64,000 bases of DNA from Pseudonocardia sp. 73-21 (GCF_001899645.1 NZ_MKVV01000050.1:62001-126000), one strand, 5' to 3'. Positions 35,399-44,016 are shown, counted from the first letter of the stretch. Notes: generated from the sequence alone by a model not told the origin. Program-made: numbers and translations.

Positions 35399-35806
35399 AT
35401 GCGTCAGTTCAAGCGCTCCCTGGTCGTCGGCGCCCTCGCCGTCCCGCTGATGGTCGCCGGCGCCGGCGCCGCATTCGCCTCGACCGCCACCACCAGCCCC
35501 GCCGCCACGACCAGCGCCGCAGTGGTCAACACCGCCTACACCCAGGACTGGACCGCCACCGACAACAGCACCACCAACGACCGCCACCGTCACGACAACA
35601 ACGGCTACGACAACAACGGCTACGACAACAACGGCTACGGCAACAACGGCTACGGCGATGGCGTCGTGGGTGACCTGGTCGACGGCCTGTTCGGCGGCGG
35701 CTACTACGACAACGGCTACAACACCGACAACGGCGACAACACCGACGGCTACGGCTACAGCAGCTACGGCTACGGCAGCTACGGGCTGGGTGGGCTGCTG
35801 GGCTGA
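35399..35806 (+). CDS. Secreted low-complexity protein with DNNGY repeats
   Basis: A 135-residue protein with a signal peptide (MRQFKRSLVVGALAVPLMVA, AGAGAAFAS cleavage region). A Thr/Ser-rich linker and tandem DNNGY repeats follow (about residues 66-85), then YDNGYNTDNGDNTDGYGYSS and a Gly-rich end. No catalytic domain is visible. Tyr/Asn/Gly-rich extracellular proteins often form surface or matrix material. Its neighbour is an ECF sigma factor pair, but operon linkage is not evident. Confidence 0.65.
   Translation: MRQFKRSLVVGALAVPLMVAGAGAAFASTATTSPAATTSAAVVNTAYTQDWTATDNSTTNDRHRHDNNGYDNNGYDNNGYGNNGYGDGVVGDLVDGLFGGGYYDNGYNTDNGDNTDGYGYSSYGYGSYGLGGLLG
35594..35653 (+). repeat. 15-bp tandem repeat encoding DNNGY
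   Basis: Three perfect units of GACAACAACGGCTAC followed by a fourth with one change (GGC start). The repeats lie inside the secreted protein gene and could vary in copy number by slippage. Confidence 0.85.
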
Positions 35807-35989
35807 GTTCGCGCCCGGGCACGCGAGGGACGGGCACGACGCGGGACGGGCCATCCCGCTGGGGCCCGACCAGGCCCGGGGCCGGGCACGGGTGTCGACC
35901 TCCCCGTGCCCGGGCCCCGGACCGCCGCCCACAACAGCCTCACCGCACGGTCAGCTTCCCTTCCACACTTTGCGAGGGCTATCGCCGGT

Positions 35990-36565
35990 ATGGACACCGA
36001 AGTGTGGTCCCCGCTTGGACGCGACGAGCTGTTCAGACGCCACGTCGTCCCGCACATCCCGACCCTGCTGCGGGCGGCGCGCGCGCTGACCGGGCAGCTC
36101 AGCGACGCCGAGGACCTCGTTCAGGACACACTGATCCGCGCCTACCGGGCCCTGCACCAGTTCGACGGAACCCACCCCCGGGCCTGGCTGCTGACCATCC
36201 TGCGCCACACCGCATCCAACAACCGCCGAAGGCAGAGCCCGAACCTGCTGCGCGACCCCGGCATCGACCTGGACGAGCTACCCCTGGCCCCACCCCACGA
36301 TTCGGCCGAACGGATCGCGCTGGGCCGCGAGTTCGACACCGCGGTGAAACAGGCGGTCGATGATCTCACCGACCGCCAGCGCGCCGTCGTCATCCTCGTC
36401 GACGTACAAGGACTGTCGGTCGCCCAGGCCGCCCACCGACTCGACCTCCCGGAAGGCACCGTCATGAGCCGGCTGCACGCCGCACGGACCCGGATGCGCC
36501 ACCGACTCGGCGCCGTCGGCGTCGCACCCAGACCCGGCGACGTGCCGAGACGAGCCGCCCGATGA
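35990..36565 (+). CDS. ECF-type RNA polymerase sigma factor
   Basis: A 191-residue sigma-70 group IV protein. Region 2 reads LTGQLSDAEDLVQDTLIRAY, RALHQFDGTHPRAWLLTILR; region 4 reads LTDRQRAVVILVDVQGLSVA, QAAHRLDLPEGTVMSRLHAA. ATG 35990 puts region 2 at the usual distance. The stop overlaps the start of a zinc-binding anti-sigma gene (ATGA), the usual sigma/anti-sigma arrangement for redox or metal stress control. Its promoter targets are unknown. Confidence 0.9.
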   Translation: MDTEVWSPLGRDELFRRHVVPHIPTLLRAARALTGQLSDAEDLVQDTLIRAYRALHQFDGTHPRAWLLTILRHTASNNRRRQSPNLLRDPGIDLDELPLAPPHDSAERIALGREFDTAVKQAVDDLTDRQRAVVILVDVQGLSVAQAAHRLDLPEGTVMSRLHAARTRMRHRLGAVGVAPRPGDVPRRAAR

Positions 36566-36945
36566 GCGCGTTCTCCCGGCTGCGCTACACGCTGCGCTGC
36601 TCCCCGCTGCTGCGCACCCGCTGCCGACAGGCCAACGCGCTGTTGCAGGACTACCTCGACGGGCACCTCGACAGCGCCGCCACCGACCTGCTGCGCACGC
36701 ACCTCGCCTGCTGCCGGCCCTGCGGGCTCGAGGCCGAGGCCTACCTCCGGCTTCGTGACGCCCTGGCCCAGGGGCACCCTGCGCCGCCCGCGGCCGTGCG
36801 GCGGCTGGAGGAATTCGCGGACCGCCTCCTCGACCACAACAGGCCCAGCCATCCGGCGAACCGGGACAGACGCCCCGACGATGGCCCGGACCCGGATGCT
36901 CACGATCGCGGAGCCGATCCCACGCGCCGCCACCCACGGGCCTGA
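36562..36945 (+). CDS. Zinc-finger anti-sigma factor (zf-HC2)
   Basis: A 127-residue soluble protein. The zinc motif H-x3-C-x2-C is in LLRTHLACCRPCGLEAEAYL after CRQANALLQDYLDGHLDSAA, as in ZAS-domain (RsrA-type) anti-sigma factors that release their sigma factor on thiol oxidation. The C-terminal 40 residues are charged and without a membrane segment. It is coupled to the sigma gene by ATGA. Confidence 0.82.
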   Translation: MSAFSRLRYTLRCSPLLRTRCRQANALLQDYLDGHLDSAATDLLRTHLACCRPCGLEAEAYLRLRDALAQGHPAPPAAVRRLEEFADRLLDHNRPSHPANRDRRPDDGPDPDAHDRGADPTRRHPRA

Positions 36946-37115
36946 CACCGCCACGGCGGCGGCGCTGATCCGCGCGTCCGGCTCGTCGTCCGCCGCTGGG
37001 CTCGACCACCGCGATCGTGTCATCTCCCTGACAGTCCAGGTTCGCGGCCCCTCACCGAGGGCATCCCGACCTCAGCCGGCCGAGCGGCCAGTGCACCCAC
37101 GAGGAGGAGTTCTTG

Positions 37116-37511
37116 ATGGCCACCCTGCGTACCCATCTCACCATCGACCGGCCTCCCGCCGAGGTCTGGTCGGTCGTCAGTGACGCCGGGAACATCTCGG
37201 CCTGGTTCCCGACGGTGAAGACCTCCGAGGCGAGCGGCGAGCAGCGGCACTGCACGCTCGACGGCGATGTCCCGCTGGACGAGGAGATCGTCACCAACGA
37301 CCCGCAGCTGCGCCGGTTCCAATACCGCATCGTCGGCGGCGGGGTCCCGGTCACCTCGCACCTGGGCACCGTGGACGTGCTCGACCAGGCCGGGTCCAGC
37401 CTGGTCGTCTACAGCACCGAGGTCACCCCCGACGAGGTCGCCGACACGCTCGGCCCGGCGATCGAGGACGGGCTCCGCGGCCTGAAGACCTACTGCGAGT
37501 CGCACGCCTGA
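37116..37511 (+). CDS. SRPBCC-family protein
   Basis: A 131-residue START/Bet v1-like fold protein: TIDRPPAEVWSVVSDAGNIS, AWFPTVKTSEASGEQRHCTL and the C-terminal helix VADTLGPAIEDGLRGLKTYC. Such proteins bind hydrophobic ligands or act as cyclases and carriers. ATG 37116 follows GAGGAGGAGTTCTTG. It is 60 bp upstream of the rhodanese-CBS candidate selenoprotein and may be cotranscribed. Confidence 0.78.
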   Translation: MATLRTHLTIDRPPAEVWSVVSDAGNISAWFPTVKTSEASGEQRHCTLDGDVPLDEEIVTNDPQLRRFQYRIVGGGVPVTSHLGTVDVLDQAGSSLVVYSTEVTPDEVADTLGPAIEDGLRGLKTYCESHA

Positions 37512-37571
37512 CCGGTGCGGTAGCTCAGGCACCGGCACAGTGCCGCCAGGCCCCCACCCGAGGAGAGACAG

Positions 37572-38237
37572 ATGACGGCCATCGACTACCCCCAGCTGCG
37601 TCGGCTGCTCGACGACGGCGCACAGCTCGTCGAGGTGCTCCCGGCGGGCGAGTACGGCGAGATGCACCTGCCCGGCGCGGTCAACATTCCGCTCAAGACC
37701 CTCGACGCCGCCACGACCGCCGGTCTGGAACGGACCCGGCCGGTCATCGTGTACTGCTGGGACGCCCTTTGAGATATGAGCCCACGAGCCGCGTGCCGGC
37801 TCGCCACGCTCGGCTTCACCCAGGTCCATGACTACGTGCTGGGGAAGGTGGACTGGCTCGCCCGCAACCAGCCGGTCGCGGGGACCGACGCCGACACCCC
37901 GACGATCGGGCAGCACCTGCGTCACGAGGTGAGCACCGCGCGCCCCGACGAACCGGTCGCGGTGCTGCGGGCCCGGGTCGCCACGTCCGCGCACCGCTTC
38001 GCGCTGGTCACCACCGCCGAGGGCACCCTGCTCGGGCGGTTGCGCGCCGCCGCCCTCGACGATGGCGATCCCGACCGGGCGGTGAGCGAGGTGATGGAGC
38101 CCGGGCCGTCCACGCTGCGCCCGCACGAACCGGCCGCCGCGATCAAGGCTCGGCTGGTCGAGAAAGGCTTGACCTACGCGATCGTCGCCGATCCCGACGG
38201 GCGCCTGCTGGGCACCGTCCATCCCGCGGACCTGTGA
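37572..38237 (+). CDS. Rhodanese-CBS protein with in-frame UGA: candidate selenoprotein
   Basis: One frame from ATG 37572 to TGA 38237 codes 221 residues with a single internal UGA (37770-37772, codon 67). The N-terminal rhodanese domain ends with VIVYCWDAL-U-DMSPRAACRL. I recall relatives having cysteine at the UGA position, five residues after the YC cysteine. A CBS pair follows (HEVSTARPDEPVAVLRARVA; LVEKGLTYAIVADPDGRLLG). A hairpin at 37785-37803 has SECIS geometry. A sulfur- or selenium-transfer role gated by a nucleotide-binding CBS module is inferred. A nonsense mutation is the alternative. Confidence 0.75.
37785..37803 (+). promoter_or_regulatory. SECIS-like hairpin in the rhodanese gene
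   Basis: CGAGCCGCGTGCCGGCTCG forms a perfect 7-bp stem with the 5-nt loop CGUGC, starting 12 nt after the UGA. A G among the first two loop bases and 19 nt from UGA to loop fit the bacterial SECIS model. Confidence 0.62.
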
Positions 38238-38398
38238 CCGGCGGGCGCGCCCAGCGGGGGCCTCCGGTCGCCCGCGGTCCTCAGTGAAATGGCGAACGGC
38301 CGTCGTCGACTCGCTGCACTCGGTGAACACGTCCTGCACGTGACGGACCCGGGACCGCAGGGGTTACGTGTGGCCTGCCGTTCGGCACGGCAGAGGCG

Positions 38399-39634
38399 CT
38401 ACCGGTGGGAGCGCTGCTGCCCGTGACCGGCCGCGCTCGGTGTGGCGCGCCATCCGATGGCGGCGGCGAGCAGCAGCAGCGCGCCGCCGAGGTAGTAGAC
38501 GGCCGCGATGCCGAGCGCGGCGGCGAGCAGCCCGCCGGCGAGCAGGGAGACCAGGCGGCCGAGCTGCCAGAACACGTCGAAGGCAGCGAAGATCCGGCCG
38601 CGGGCGCGTTCGGGGGTGTGGGTTTGCAGAAGCGAGGTGAAGGTGACCGCGCCGCTGGAGGTGCCCATCCCGTAGACCGCGAGCGCGACCAGCGCGAGCG
38701 GGAGCGCGGTGAACGTGGCGAGGGCGACATCCACCAGGCCGCGCAACACGTAGGGCCCGAACACGAACACCGGCCGGCGCGGGTCGGCGACCAGCCGGGT
38801 CAGCAGGAACGGGCCGAGCGCGGCGCCGATCCCGATCGCACCGAGTAGCAGCCCATACCCGCCCGGTGGGAGCGCCAGGTGGTCGCGGGCCAGCACCACG
38901 AGCAGCGCGCTGGTCGCGCCCGCCGACAGCGCGGCCAGCAGTTGCCCGGCGCCCAGCGCCCGCAGCAGCCGGTCGGTGGCCAGCAACCGGATCCCGGCGG
39001 CGGCGTCGGCGAAGAACCCGCGCCGCTCGGTGCGTGCCGGCGGGGCGGGCAGTCGCAGCCCGAGCAGCACGATCGCGCTCAGCGCGAAGCTGGCGGCGTT
39101 GATCCCGAACGCCGGCCCGGAGCCCAGCGCGGTGTAGAAGATCCCGGCCAGCGGGGCCAGCGCGATCTGCGACAGCACCGCCGCGGTCCAGATACCGGAG
39201 TTCGCCGCGACCAGCTCGGTGTCTCCCACCAGCGTGGGGAGGGCACTGCCCGCGGCCGGGTTGAACAGCACCGCGCCGACCGAGAGCCCGAACGCGATCG
39301 CGTACACCGCGACCACGTTGGGCCCGACAAAGATCAGTGCGGCGGCCAGAACGGCGCGCCACACATCGGCGGCGACCATCACCGCCACCCGGGGCAGCCG
39401 GTCGACCAGCGTGCCGGCCAGCGGGGCCAGCAGCAACACCGGGATGATCTCGGCGAACACCACCGCGCTGACCCCCAGCGCCGTCCCGGTCAGGTCGAAC
39501 ACCAACAACGCCAGGGCCACGGTGGCGAACACGTCCCCGGCCTGGGACACCGTGCGCGCGGTCCACAGCCGGCGATAGCCGGGGTGGGCGAACACCGCGC
39601 GCAGCCCGACCCGCGAGGGCGGGATGCGGGTCAC
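38399..39634 (-). CDS. MFS transporter (drug/metabolite efflux type)
   Basis: A 411-residue 12-helix transporter. The first helix region is GYRRLWTARTVSQAGDVFAT, motif A is LAGTLVDRLPRVAVMVAADV, and FNPAAGSALPTLVGDTELVA is typical of the MFS_3/enterobactin-exporter-like group. The GTG start at 39634 overlaps the stop of a short upstream frame with no recognizable homology. The gene faces the rhodanese-CBS gene. Substrate unknown. Confidence 0.82.
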   Translation of the reverse strand: MTRIPPSRVGLRAVFAHPGYRRLWTARTVSQAGDVFATVALALLVFDLTGTALGVSAVVFAEIIPVLLLAPLAGTLVDRLPRVAVMVAADVWRAVLAAALIFVGPNVVAVYAIAFGLSVGAVLFNPAAGSALPTLVGDTELVAANSGIWTAAVLSQIALAPLAGIFYTALGSGPAFGINAASFALSAIVLLGLRLPAPPARTERRGFFADAAAGIRLLATDRLLRALGAGQLLAALSAGATSALLVVLARDHLALPPGGYGLLLGAIGIGAALGPFLLTRLVADPRRPVFVFGPYVLRGLVDVALATFTALPLALVALAVYGMGTSSGAVTFTSLLQTHTPERARGRIFAAFDVFWQLGRLVSLLAGGLLAAALGIAAVYYLGGALLLLAAAIGWRATPSAAGHGQQRSHR

Positions 39635-40079
39635 GTGCGGACCGGGTCGGCCGGGGCGGCGGGTGCGTGCACGATGATGTGGCCGAGCACAGCCTCGCGT
39701 CCGTCGCGCCCCATCGATTGACCGTACCCGAGGTCAAGGTTCCACGGCCGCGGCAACCGCGCTGAACAGCAACGCTTGTTACCCGGAAGCGATGAACGTG
39801 ACAGAGACCAGGACACGACAGCGCAGCAGGTCCGGGGCAGGGCGCGGACCGGATGCGGGCAACGGAGCGGGACCCGCGCTGCGCCGGGCCGCCGGGGTCC
39901 GAGACCTCCCGCCTCGGCGACGCGTTGGCAACCTTCGGGCAGCTCGCCACGGTGCTGCTGGAGGAGACCGGCCGCTCACCGAGGGTCACTGGTCGTGGGC
40001 GCCCGACGGTCTGGGCCCCGATCGGGATGCGGCGGCGACGTCACGGTTGATCGGTGTCGCCGCGGGGAACTACGACCCC
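39635..40079. other. Intergenic region, 445 bp
   Basis: Short open frames on both strands lack recognizable domains. It includes the divergent promoter zone between the MFS gene and the HAD gene. Confidence 0.45.
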
Positions 40080-40772
40080 ATGACTGCCAGCCGACCCGCA
40101 ACGGTCCTGCCACTGATCGTGTTCGACGTCAACGAGACACTCTCGGACATGACGCCGCTGGCTGGGCGGTTCACTGATGTCGGTGCCCCGGCCCAGCTGG
40201 CCAAGCTCTGGTTCGCCGGACTGCTGCGCGACGGATTCGCGCGCACCGCGGCCGGTGCGTCGGAGCGGTTCAGCGTGCTCGCCGCCGCGTCGCTGCGCAC
40301 GGTCCTACACGGGGTCGATCTCGATCGTGACCTCGATTCCGCGATCGACCACGTCCTGGACGGGTTCGCGCACCTGCCAGTCCATCCTGACGTTCCCGAT
40401 GGTGTCCGGGCGCTGCGCGCTGATGGCTACCACCTGGTGACGTTGAGCAACGGTTCTGCCGACGTCGCGCAGAAGCTGCTCGACCGCGCCGGGCTGGCAG
40501 CGGAGTTCGACCGGTTGCTGTCGGTGGAACAGGCCGGCACCTGGAAGCCGGCACCCGGCAGCTACCGGTACGCCGCATCCACCTGTGGCGTCGCGGCCGA
40601 GGAGATGCTGCTGGTTGCTGTCCATCCCTGGGATATCGACGGTGCCGCGCGCGCCGGCCTGCGCACTGCGTGGATCAACCGGGCCGCCGCGCCCTACCCC
40701 GACCACTTCAGCCGACCCGACTACACCGTCACCGGCCTGGACCTGCTGGTGGCCGAGCTAAAGACGGCGTGA
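40080..40772 (+). CDS. Haloacid dehalogenase type II (HAD superfamily)
   Basis: A 230-residue HAD hydrolase of the L-2-haloacid dehalogenase type. The nucleophile aspartate is in LIVFDVNETLSDM (D-x-N-x-T), the second motif is HLVTLSNGSADVAQKLL, the lysine lies in TWKPAPGSYRYAA, and the acidic loop in VAVHPWDIDGAARAGLRTAW. The FDVNETL form is typical of this subfamily. ATG 40080 gives a normal length. Substrate is uncertain; dehalogenation is inferred from family only. Confidence 0.83.
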   Translation: MTASRPATVLPLIVFDVNETLSDMTPLAGRFTDVGAPAQLAKLWFAGLLRDGFARTAAGASERFSVLAAASLRTVLHGVDLDRDLDSAIDHVLDGFAHLPVHPDVPDGVRALRADGYHLVTLSNGSADVAQKLLDRAGLAAEFDRLLSVEQAGTWKPAPGSYRYAASTCGVAAEEMLLVAVHPWDIDGAARAGLRTAWINRAAAPYPDHFSRPDYTVTGLDLLVAELKTA

Positions 40773-40799
40773 CACCGTCCGGGGGCGGCCCCTCGCGGG

Positions 40800-42188
40800 T
40801 CAGGCGCAGCAGGAGGTGGGCATGTCGGTGCGGAACAACCCGGCCGCGATGCGCAGGCTCTCGGCCATGGTCAGATACGGCGCCCAGGTGTCGGCGACCT
40901 CGTCCACGGTCATCGCTGCCTTTATCGCGTAGGTCGCGGCCAGCATCAGTTCCCCGGCCGCGTCCGCGGCGGCGTGCACACCCAGGACCCGCCCGGTCTC
41001 AGCGTCGGCGACCAGCTTCACCACCCCGCGGGTGTCGCCGTTGGCCAGCGCACGGGGCACGTCGACCAGGTGCAGCACCCGGCACACGCACCGGTACCCG
41101 GCCTCGAGCGCCTGGGCTTCGGTGAGCCCGGCCGAGCCAAGCTGCGGGCGGGTGAACACCACCCCGGGCATCCCGGTGTAGTCCACAACCGCCGGCCGCG
41201 CCCCGGCGGCGGCGGTGGCGTTCAGCGCGGCCGCGCGCCCGGTGGCGGCGGCCACGTAGACGTACTGCGGGCCCCCGGCCACATCCCCGGCGGCGAAGAT
41301 CCGCGGGTTGGAGCTGGCCTGCCGCTCGTCGACCACGACGAAACCCCGCCCGTCGGTCTTCACCCCGGCCACATCCAGGCCCAGGGTCGCGGTACGCGGG
41401 CTGCGCCCGGTCGCCACCAGCAGCCTGGCGCCGCTCACGCGCTGCCCGGACCGGGTCACCACCACGACCTGCCCGTCGACAGTCTCGACCGCGACCGCCC
41501 GATCCTCGACGACCGTGATCCCGTCATCGGCGAACACCCCGCGTAGCGCGTCAGCGACCTCCGGTTCGGCGGCCGGGGCCAGCCGGCCGACCAGGGTGAC
41601 CCGGGCGCCGAGGTGGGCGAACAGCTGCGCCTGCTCCATCCCCACGTAGCCGCCGCCGATGACGACCAGCGACTCCGGCAGCGCCGTGAGCTCCATCGCG
41701 GTGGTCGAGCTGAGCCAGTCGACCTCCTCGAGGCCCGGCAGCCCGGGATCCGCGGGGTCGGCGCCGGTCGCGATCAGATACGCCCGCGCCGCCACCGGTT
41801 GCCCGTTCACGACCAGGGTGTCCTCGCTGGTGAACCGGGCATGCCCGGGGCGGATCTCGAACCCGTGGGCGGTGGCCACGTCGGCGTACTTGGCCTGGCG
41901 CAGCCGCCCGACCAGCTCGTCCTTCTGCCCGACCAATGCGCCCAGATCCACCGGTCCGGCCGAGGTCGGTGCGCCCGGGAACGGGTTGCCCACCGCCGAA
42001 TGCCGGGCCCCGGCCGCGGCCAGCAACGTCTTGGACGGCACACAGCCGACGTTGACACACGTCCCGCCCAGGGTGGCCTGCTCGATGAGCCCCACGGTCT
42101 TCCCGGCCTGCCGCGCCGCGATCGCCGCCGCCATCGCCGCGCCCCCGGAACCGATCACGGCCAGGTCGAACACATCGGTGTCATTCAC
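40800..42188 (-). CDS. merA: Mercuric reductase
   Basis: The 462-residue flavoenzyme has the FAD site LAVIGSGGAAMAAAIAARQA, the redox pair GGTCVNVGCVPSKTLL at about residues 44-49 and the second nucleotide site LVVIGGGYVGMEQAQLFAHL. The C-terminal vicinal cysteines in DMPTSCCA mark MerA rather than other disulfide reductases. No N-terminal NmerA domain is present. It reduces Hg(II) to Hg(0) with NADPH. It is divergent from the ArsR-type regulator at 42384, its likely controller. Confidence 0.92.
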   Translation of the reverse strand: MNDTDVFDLAVIGSGGAAMAAAIAARQAGKTVGLIEQATLGGTCVNVGCVPSKTLLAAAGARHSAVGNPFPGAPTSAGPVDLGALVGQKDELVGRLRQAKYADVATAHGFEIRPGHARFTSEDTLVVNGQPVAARAYLIATGADPADPGLPGLEEVDWLSSTTAMELTALPESLVVIGGGYVGMEQAQLFAHLGARVTLVGRLAPAAEPEVADALRGVFADDGITVVEDRAVAVETVDGQVVVVTRSGQRVSGARLLVATGRSPRTATLGLDVAGVKTDGRGFVVVDERQASSNPRIFAAGDVAGGPQYVYVAAATGRAAALNATAAAGARPAVVDYTGMPGVVFTRPQLGSAGLTEAQALEAGYRCVCRVLHLVDVPRALANGDTRGVVKLVADAETGRVLGVHAAADAAGELMLAATYAIKAAMTVDEVADTWAPYLTMAESLRIAAGLFRTDMPTSCCA

Positions 42189-42383
42189 TGAGCAACCTCC
42201 AGGAAGTCGTGCGGTCAGGCGGTCAGGCCGGGCGGTGGAACCCCCGGTCCCCGGCGGAGGTTCCCCGGGATGCTGATCGCGGGGTACCCGTCACCGAATC
42301 GTTCAATCTGCTTTGCCGAATGTATGCTAGCTTCCTGGCACTCGTGCAGGCGGAGCGTCGATCGTGGAAGGAACTGGACACGG

Positions 42384-42782
42384 ATGGCCGACAACCCGGG
42401 CACCACCGCACCGGCCGCACCGGCGACGATTCCGCTGCTCGGCGGTGGTGAGCAGGCGGGAGTGGTGGCGAAGTTCTTCCGCGCGTTGGGCGACCCGACC
42501 CGGCTACGGCTGCTGGAGTTGCTGCTCGCCGGCGAACACACCGTCAGCGAGTGCGTCACCCACGCCGGGCTGTCCCAGGGACGGGTGTCGGTGCACCTGG
42601 CGTATCTGGCCGAGTGCGGCTACGTCGCCGCCCGGCGTAAGGGCCGATTCAGTCACTACCGGGTCGTCGACCCGCGGGTGGCCGATCTGGTCGTACTGGC
42701 CCGGTCGCTGGCCGCGGACAACTGCACCGCACTCAACGCCTGCGAGCGCATCGCCCCGTTACCTGAGAAACCCCGCACCTAA
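42384..42782 (+). CDS. ArsR/SmtB-family regulator of mer genes
   Basis: A 132-residue winged-helix repressor: AKFFRALGDPTRLRLLELLL, HTVSECVTHAGLSQGRVSVH and ARRKGRFSHYRVVDPRV. Cysteines in the recognition region (SECV) and C terminus (DNCTALNAC) could form the mercury site, as in the ArsR-type MerR of Streptomyces. ATG 42384 has GGAAGGAACTGGACACGG upstream. The 195-bp gap to merA contains TTCAAT and TATGCT promoter-like boxes (42302-42328). Confidence 0.82.
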   Translation: MADNPGTTAPAAPATIPLLGGGEQAGVVAKFFRALGDPTRLRLLELLLAGEHTVSECVTHAGLSQGRVSVHLAYLAECGYVAARRKGRFSHYRVVDPRVADLVVLARSLAADNCTALNACERIAPLPEKPRT

Positions 42783-42854
42783 ACGAGCGAGATTGAACAC
42801 CCACCCGTCCTGTCTGCTGATCCCTCCCGCCACCTGCTGTGCGACGGGCTCGGT

Positions 42855-42956
42855 ATGGCCGCGCTGGTCGCGGTGCCGGTGCTGTGCTGCGTCTGGCCCG
42901 CTTTGCTCGCCGCCGGCGCGCTGGGCGTACTCGGGTCCGGGCTGCTCAACCCCTGA
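42855..42956 (+). pseudogene. MerT-like small membrane protein, broken by TGA
   Basis: The sequence GMAALVAVPVLCCVWPALLA, AGALGVLGSGLLNP contains the vicinal cysteine pair in the first membrane helix, as in small MerT-type mercury transporters. A TGA at 42954 replaces what I expect to be tryptophan, and the frame continues LIGTAILLALGAVARRLSGR for about 20 codons. No start codon lies upstream of ATG 42855 in frame. The gene is probably inactivated. Confidence 0.5.
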
Positions 42957-43003
42957 CTGATCGGTACCGCGATCCTGCTCGCCCTCGGCGCGGTGGCCAG
43001 GCG

Positions 43004-43258
43004 GTTGAGTGGGAGGCGGCCGCCGAGTGGCGGCGAGGCGGTTACCTGTTCTGGCGTCGGCTCTACGTCGCCGCCGAGAGCGGCTGGGTCAGCCTGCTCG
43101 AGCTGCATGATCGCCGCCTGAGCGTGGTCGGCTCGGATCATCTGGCCGACGGCGCGCACGTGGTCGCCGTCGACGAGCTCACCCACCACAGCTTCTATCC
43201 GCTGCCCGCCGGCGCGGACGGCCACCCCGCACTCCTGGAAGCAGAACCGCTCTCGTAG
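43004..43258 (+). pseudogene. Unidentified protein remnant
   Basis: The frame VEWEAAAEWRRGGYLFWRRL, YVAAESGWVSLLELHDRRLS and ELTHHSFYPLPAG is protein-like in composition and ends in a proper stop at 43258. It has no start codon and no recognizable family. It may be the C-terminal part of a mer-associated or transferred gene. Confidence 0.3.
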
Positions 43259-43306
43259 CTCGTAGCTCGTAGACGAGCGCCGATCCGTCGGATAACGGTC
43301 GCATGT

Positions 43307-43390
43307 GGGCGTCTCACGGCGAAGGGCGACACGCCCGGCCAGCATCGTCCGAAACCCGTGTCTGGAACTGGGCGGGTCGCGGACGACTGT
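43307..43390. repeat. 84-bp dispersed direct repeat, copy 2
   Basis: Same orientation and gap-free alignment with 18337-18420 (74/84 identical). It lies just after the mer locus and marks the right edge of the accessory segment. Confidence 0.75.
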
Positions 43391-43662
43391 CGGACGTTTC
43401 CGAGTCGATCCCCAGCATGAGGATCCGGAACGCGCGGGTCTCGACCGACCAGACCGCCGACGGCCAGCCCGGCGCCAGCCGGGTTAATCAGCAGGGTCCG
43501 AAGCCGATCTCCAGGACACTCTGCCCTGGTCGCAGCGGTAGCAGCGCCGCCATCTCGGACACGTTGCGAGCCGCTGACCTGCACACAAAGCCAAGACGTG
43601 CCCCAGAACCCACCGTTAACTGCGGAACGCAGGCCCGAGTCCGCCTGCTGCTGCTACTACTA

Positions 43663-44016
43663 CTACTGGTTGTCGTCGCGGGCGGTGAGCAGCTCGACGA
43701 TCTGGGCCATGCCGGCGGCGGTCTGGTCGAACCGGCCGCGCATCTCGGTGAAGCCGTTGTCGACCTGGTCGAACTTTGCGCGCATCTCGGTGCGTAGCTC
43801 GGTCAGCGCGGCCCGGGTCTCGGCGACCCCGGCGGCGGTCTGCACGCCGAGGGCGTTGATCGCGGAGCGGTTGGCGTCGACCTTGACCCCGAGGTCGGCC
43901 AGGTCACGATCCCGGGCGGCCGCGAGGTGCCGCGCGGCCGCGGCGTCGGCGGCGACCTCCTCTATGCGGGCCTCCAGCGCGGACAGCCGGGCCTCGACGT
44001 CGGAAGGGTTGGACAC
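43663..44016 (-). CDS. Coiled-coil hypothetical protein
   Basis: A 117-residue protein predicted to be almost entirely coiled coil: VEARLSALEARIEEVAADAA, ETRAALTELRTEMRAKFDQV and NGFTEMRGRFDQTAAGMAQI with regular heptads. GTG 44016 is the likely start. The TTACTACTA-type run just downstream is a short triplet repeat. Function unknown. Confidence 0.6.
   Translation of the reverse strand: MSNPSDVEARLSALEARIEEVAADAAAARHLAAARDRDLADLGVKVDANRSAINALGVQTAAGVAETRAALTELRTEMRAKFDQVDNGFTEMRGRFDQTAAGMAQIVELLTARDDNQ

Noticed and set aside
35594-35653. CRISPR-like tandem units
   Set aside because: The repeats are contiguous 15-bp coding units without spacers, inside a secreted protein gene.
42954-42956. 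TGA in the MerT-like gene as a third selenocysteine site
   Set aside because: The position is expected to be tryptophan rather than cysteine, and no hairpin with SECIS spacing follows.
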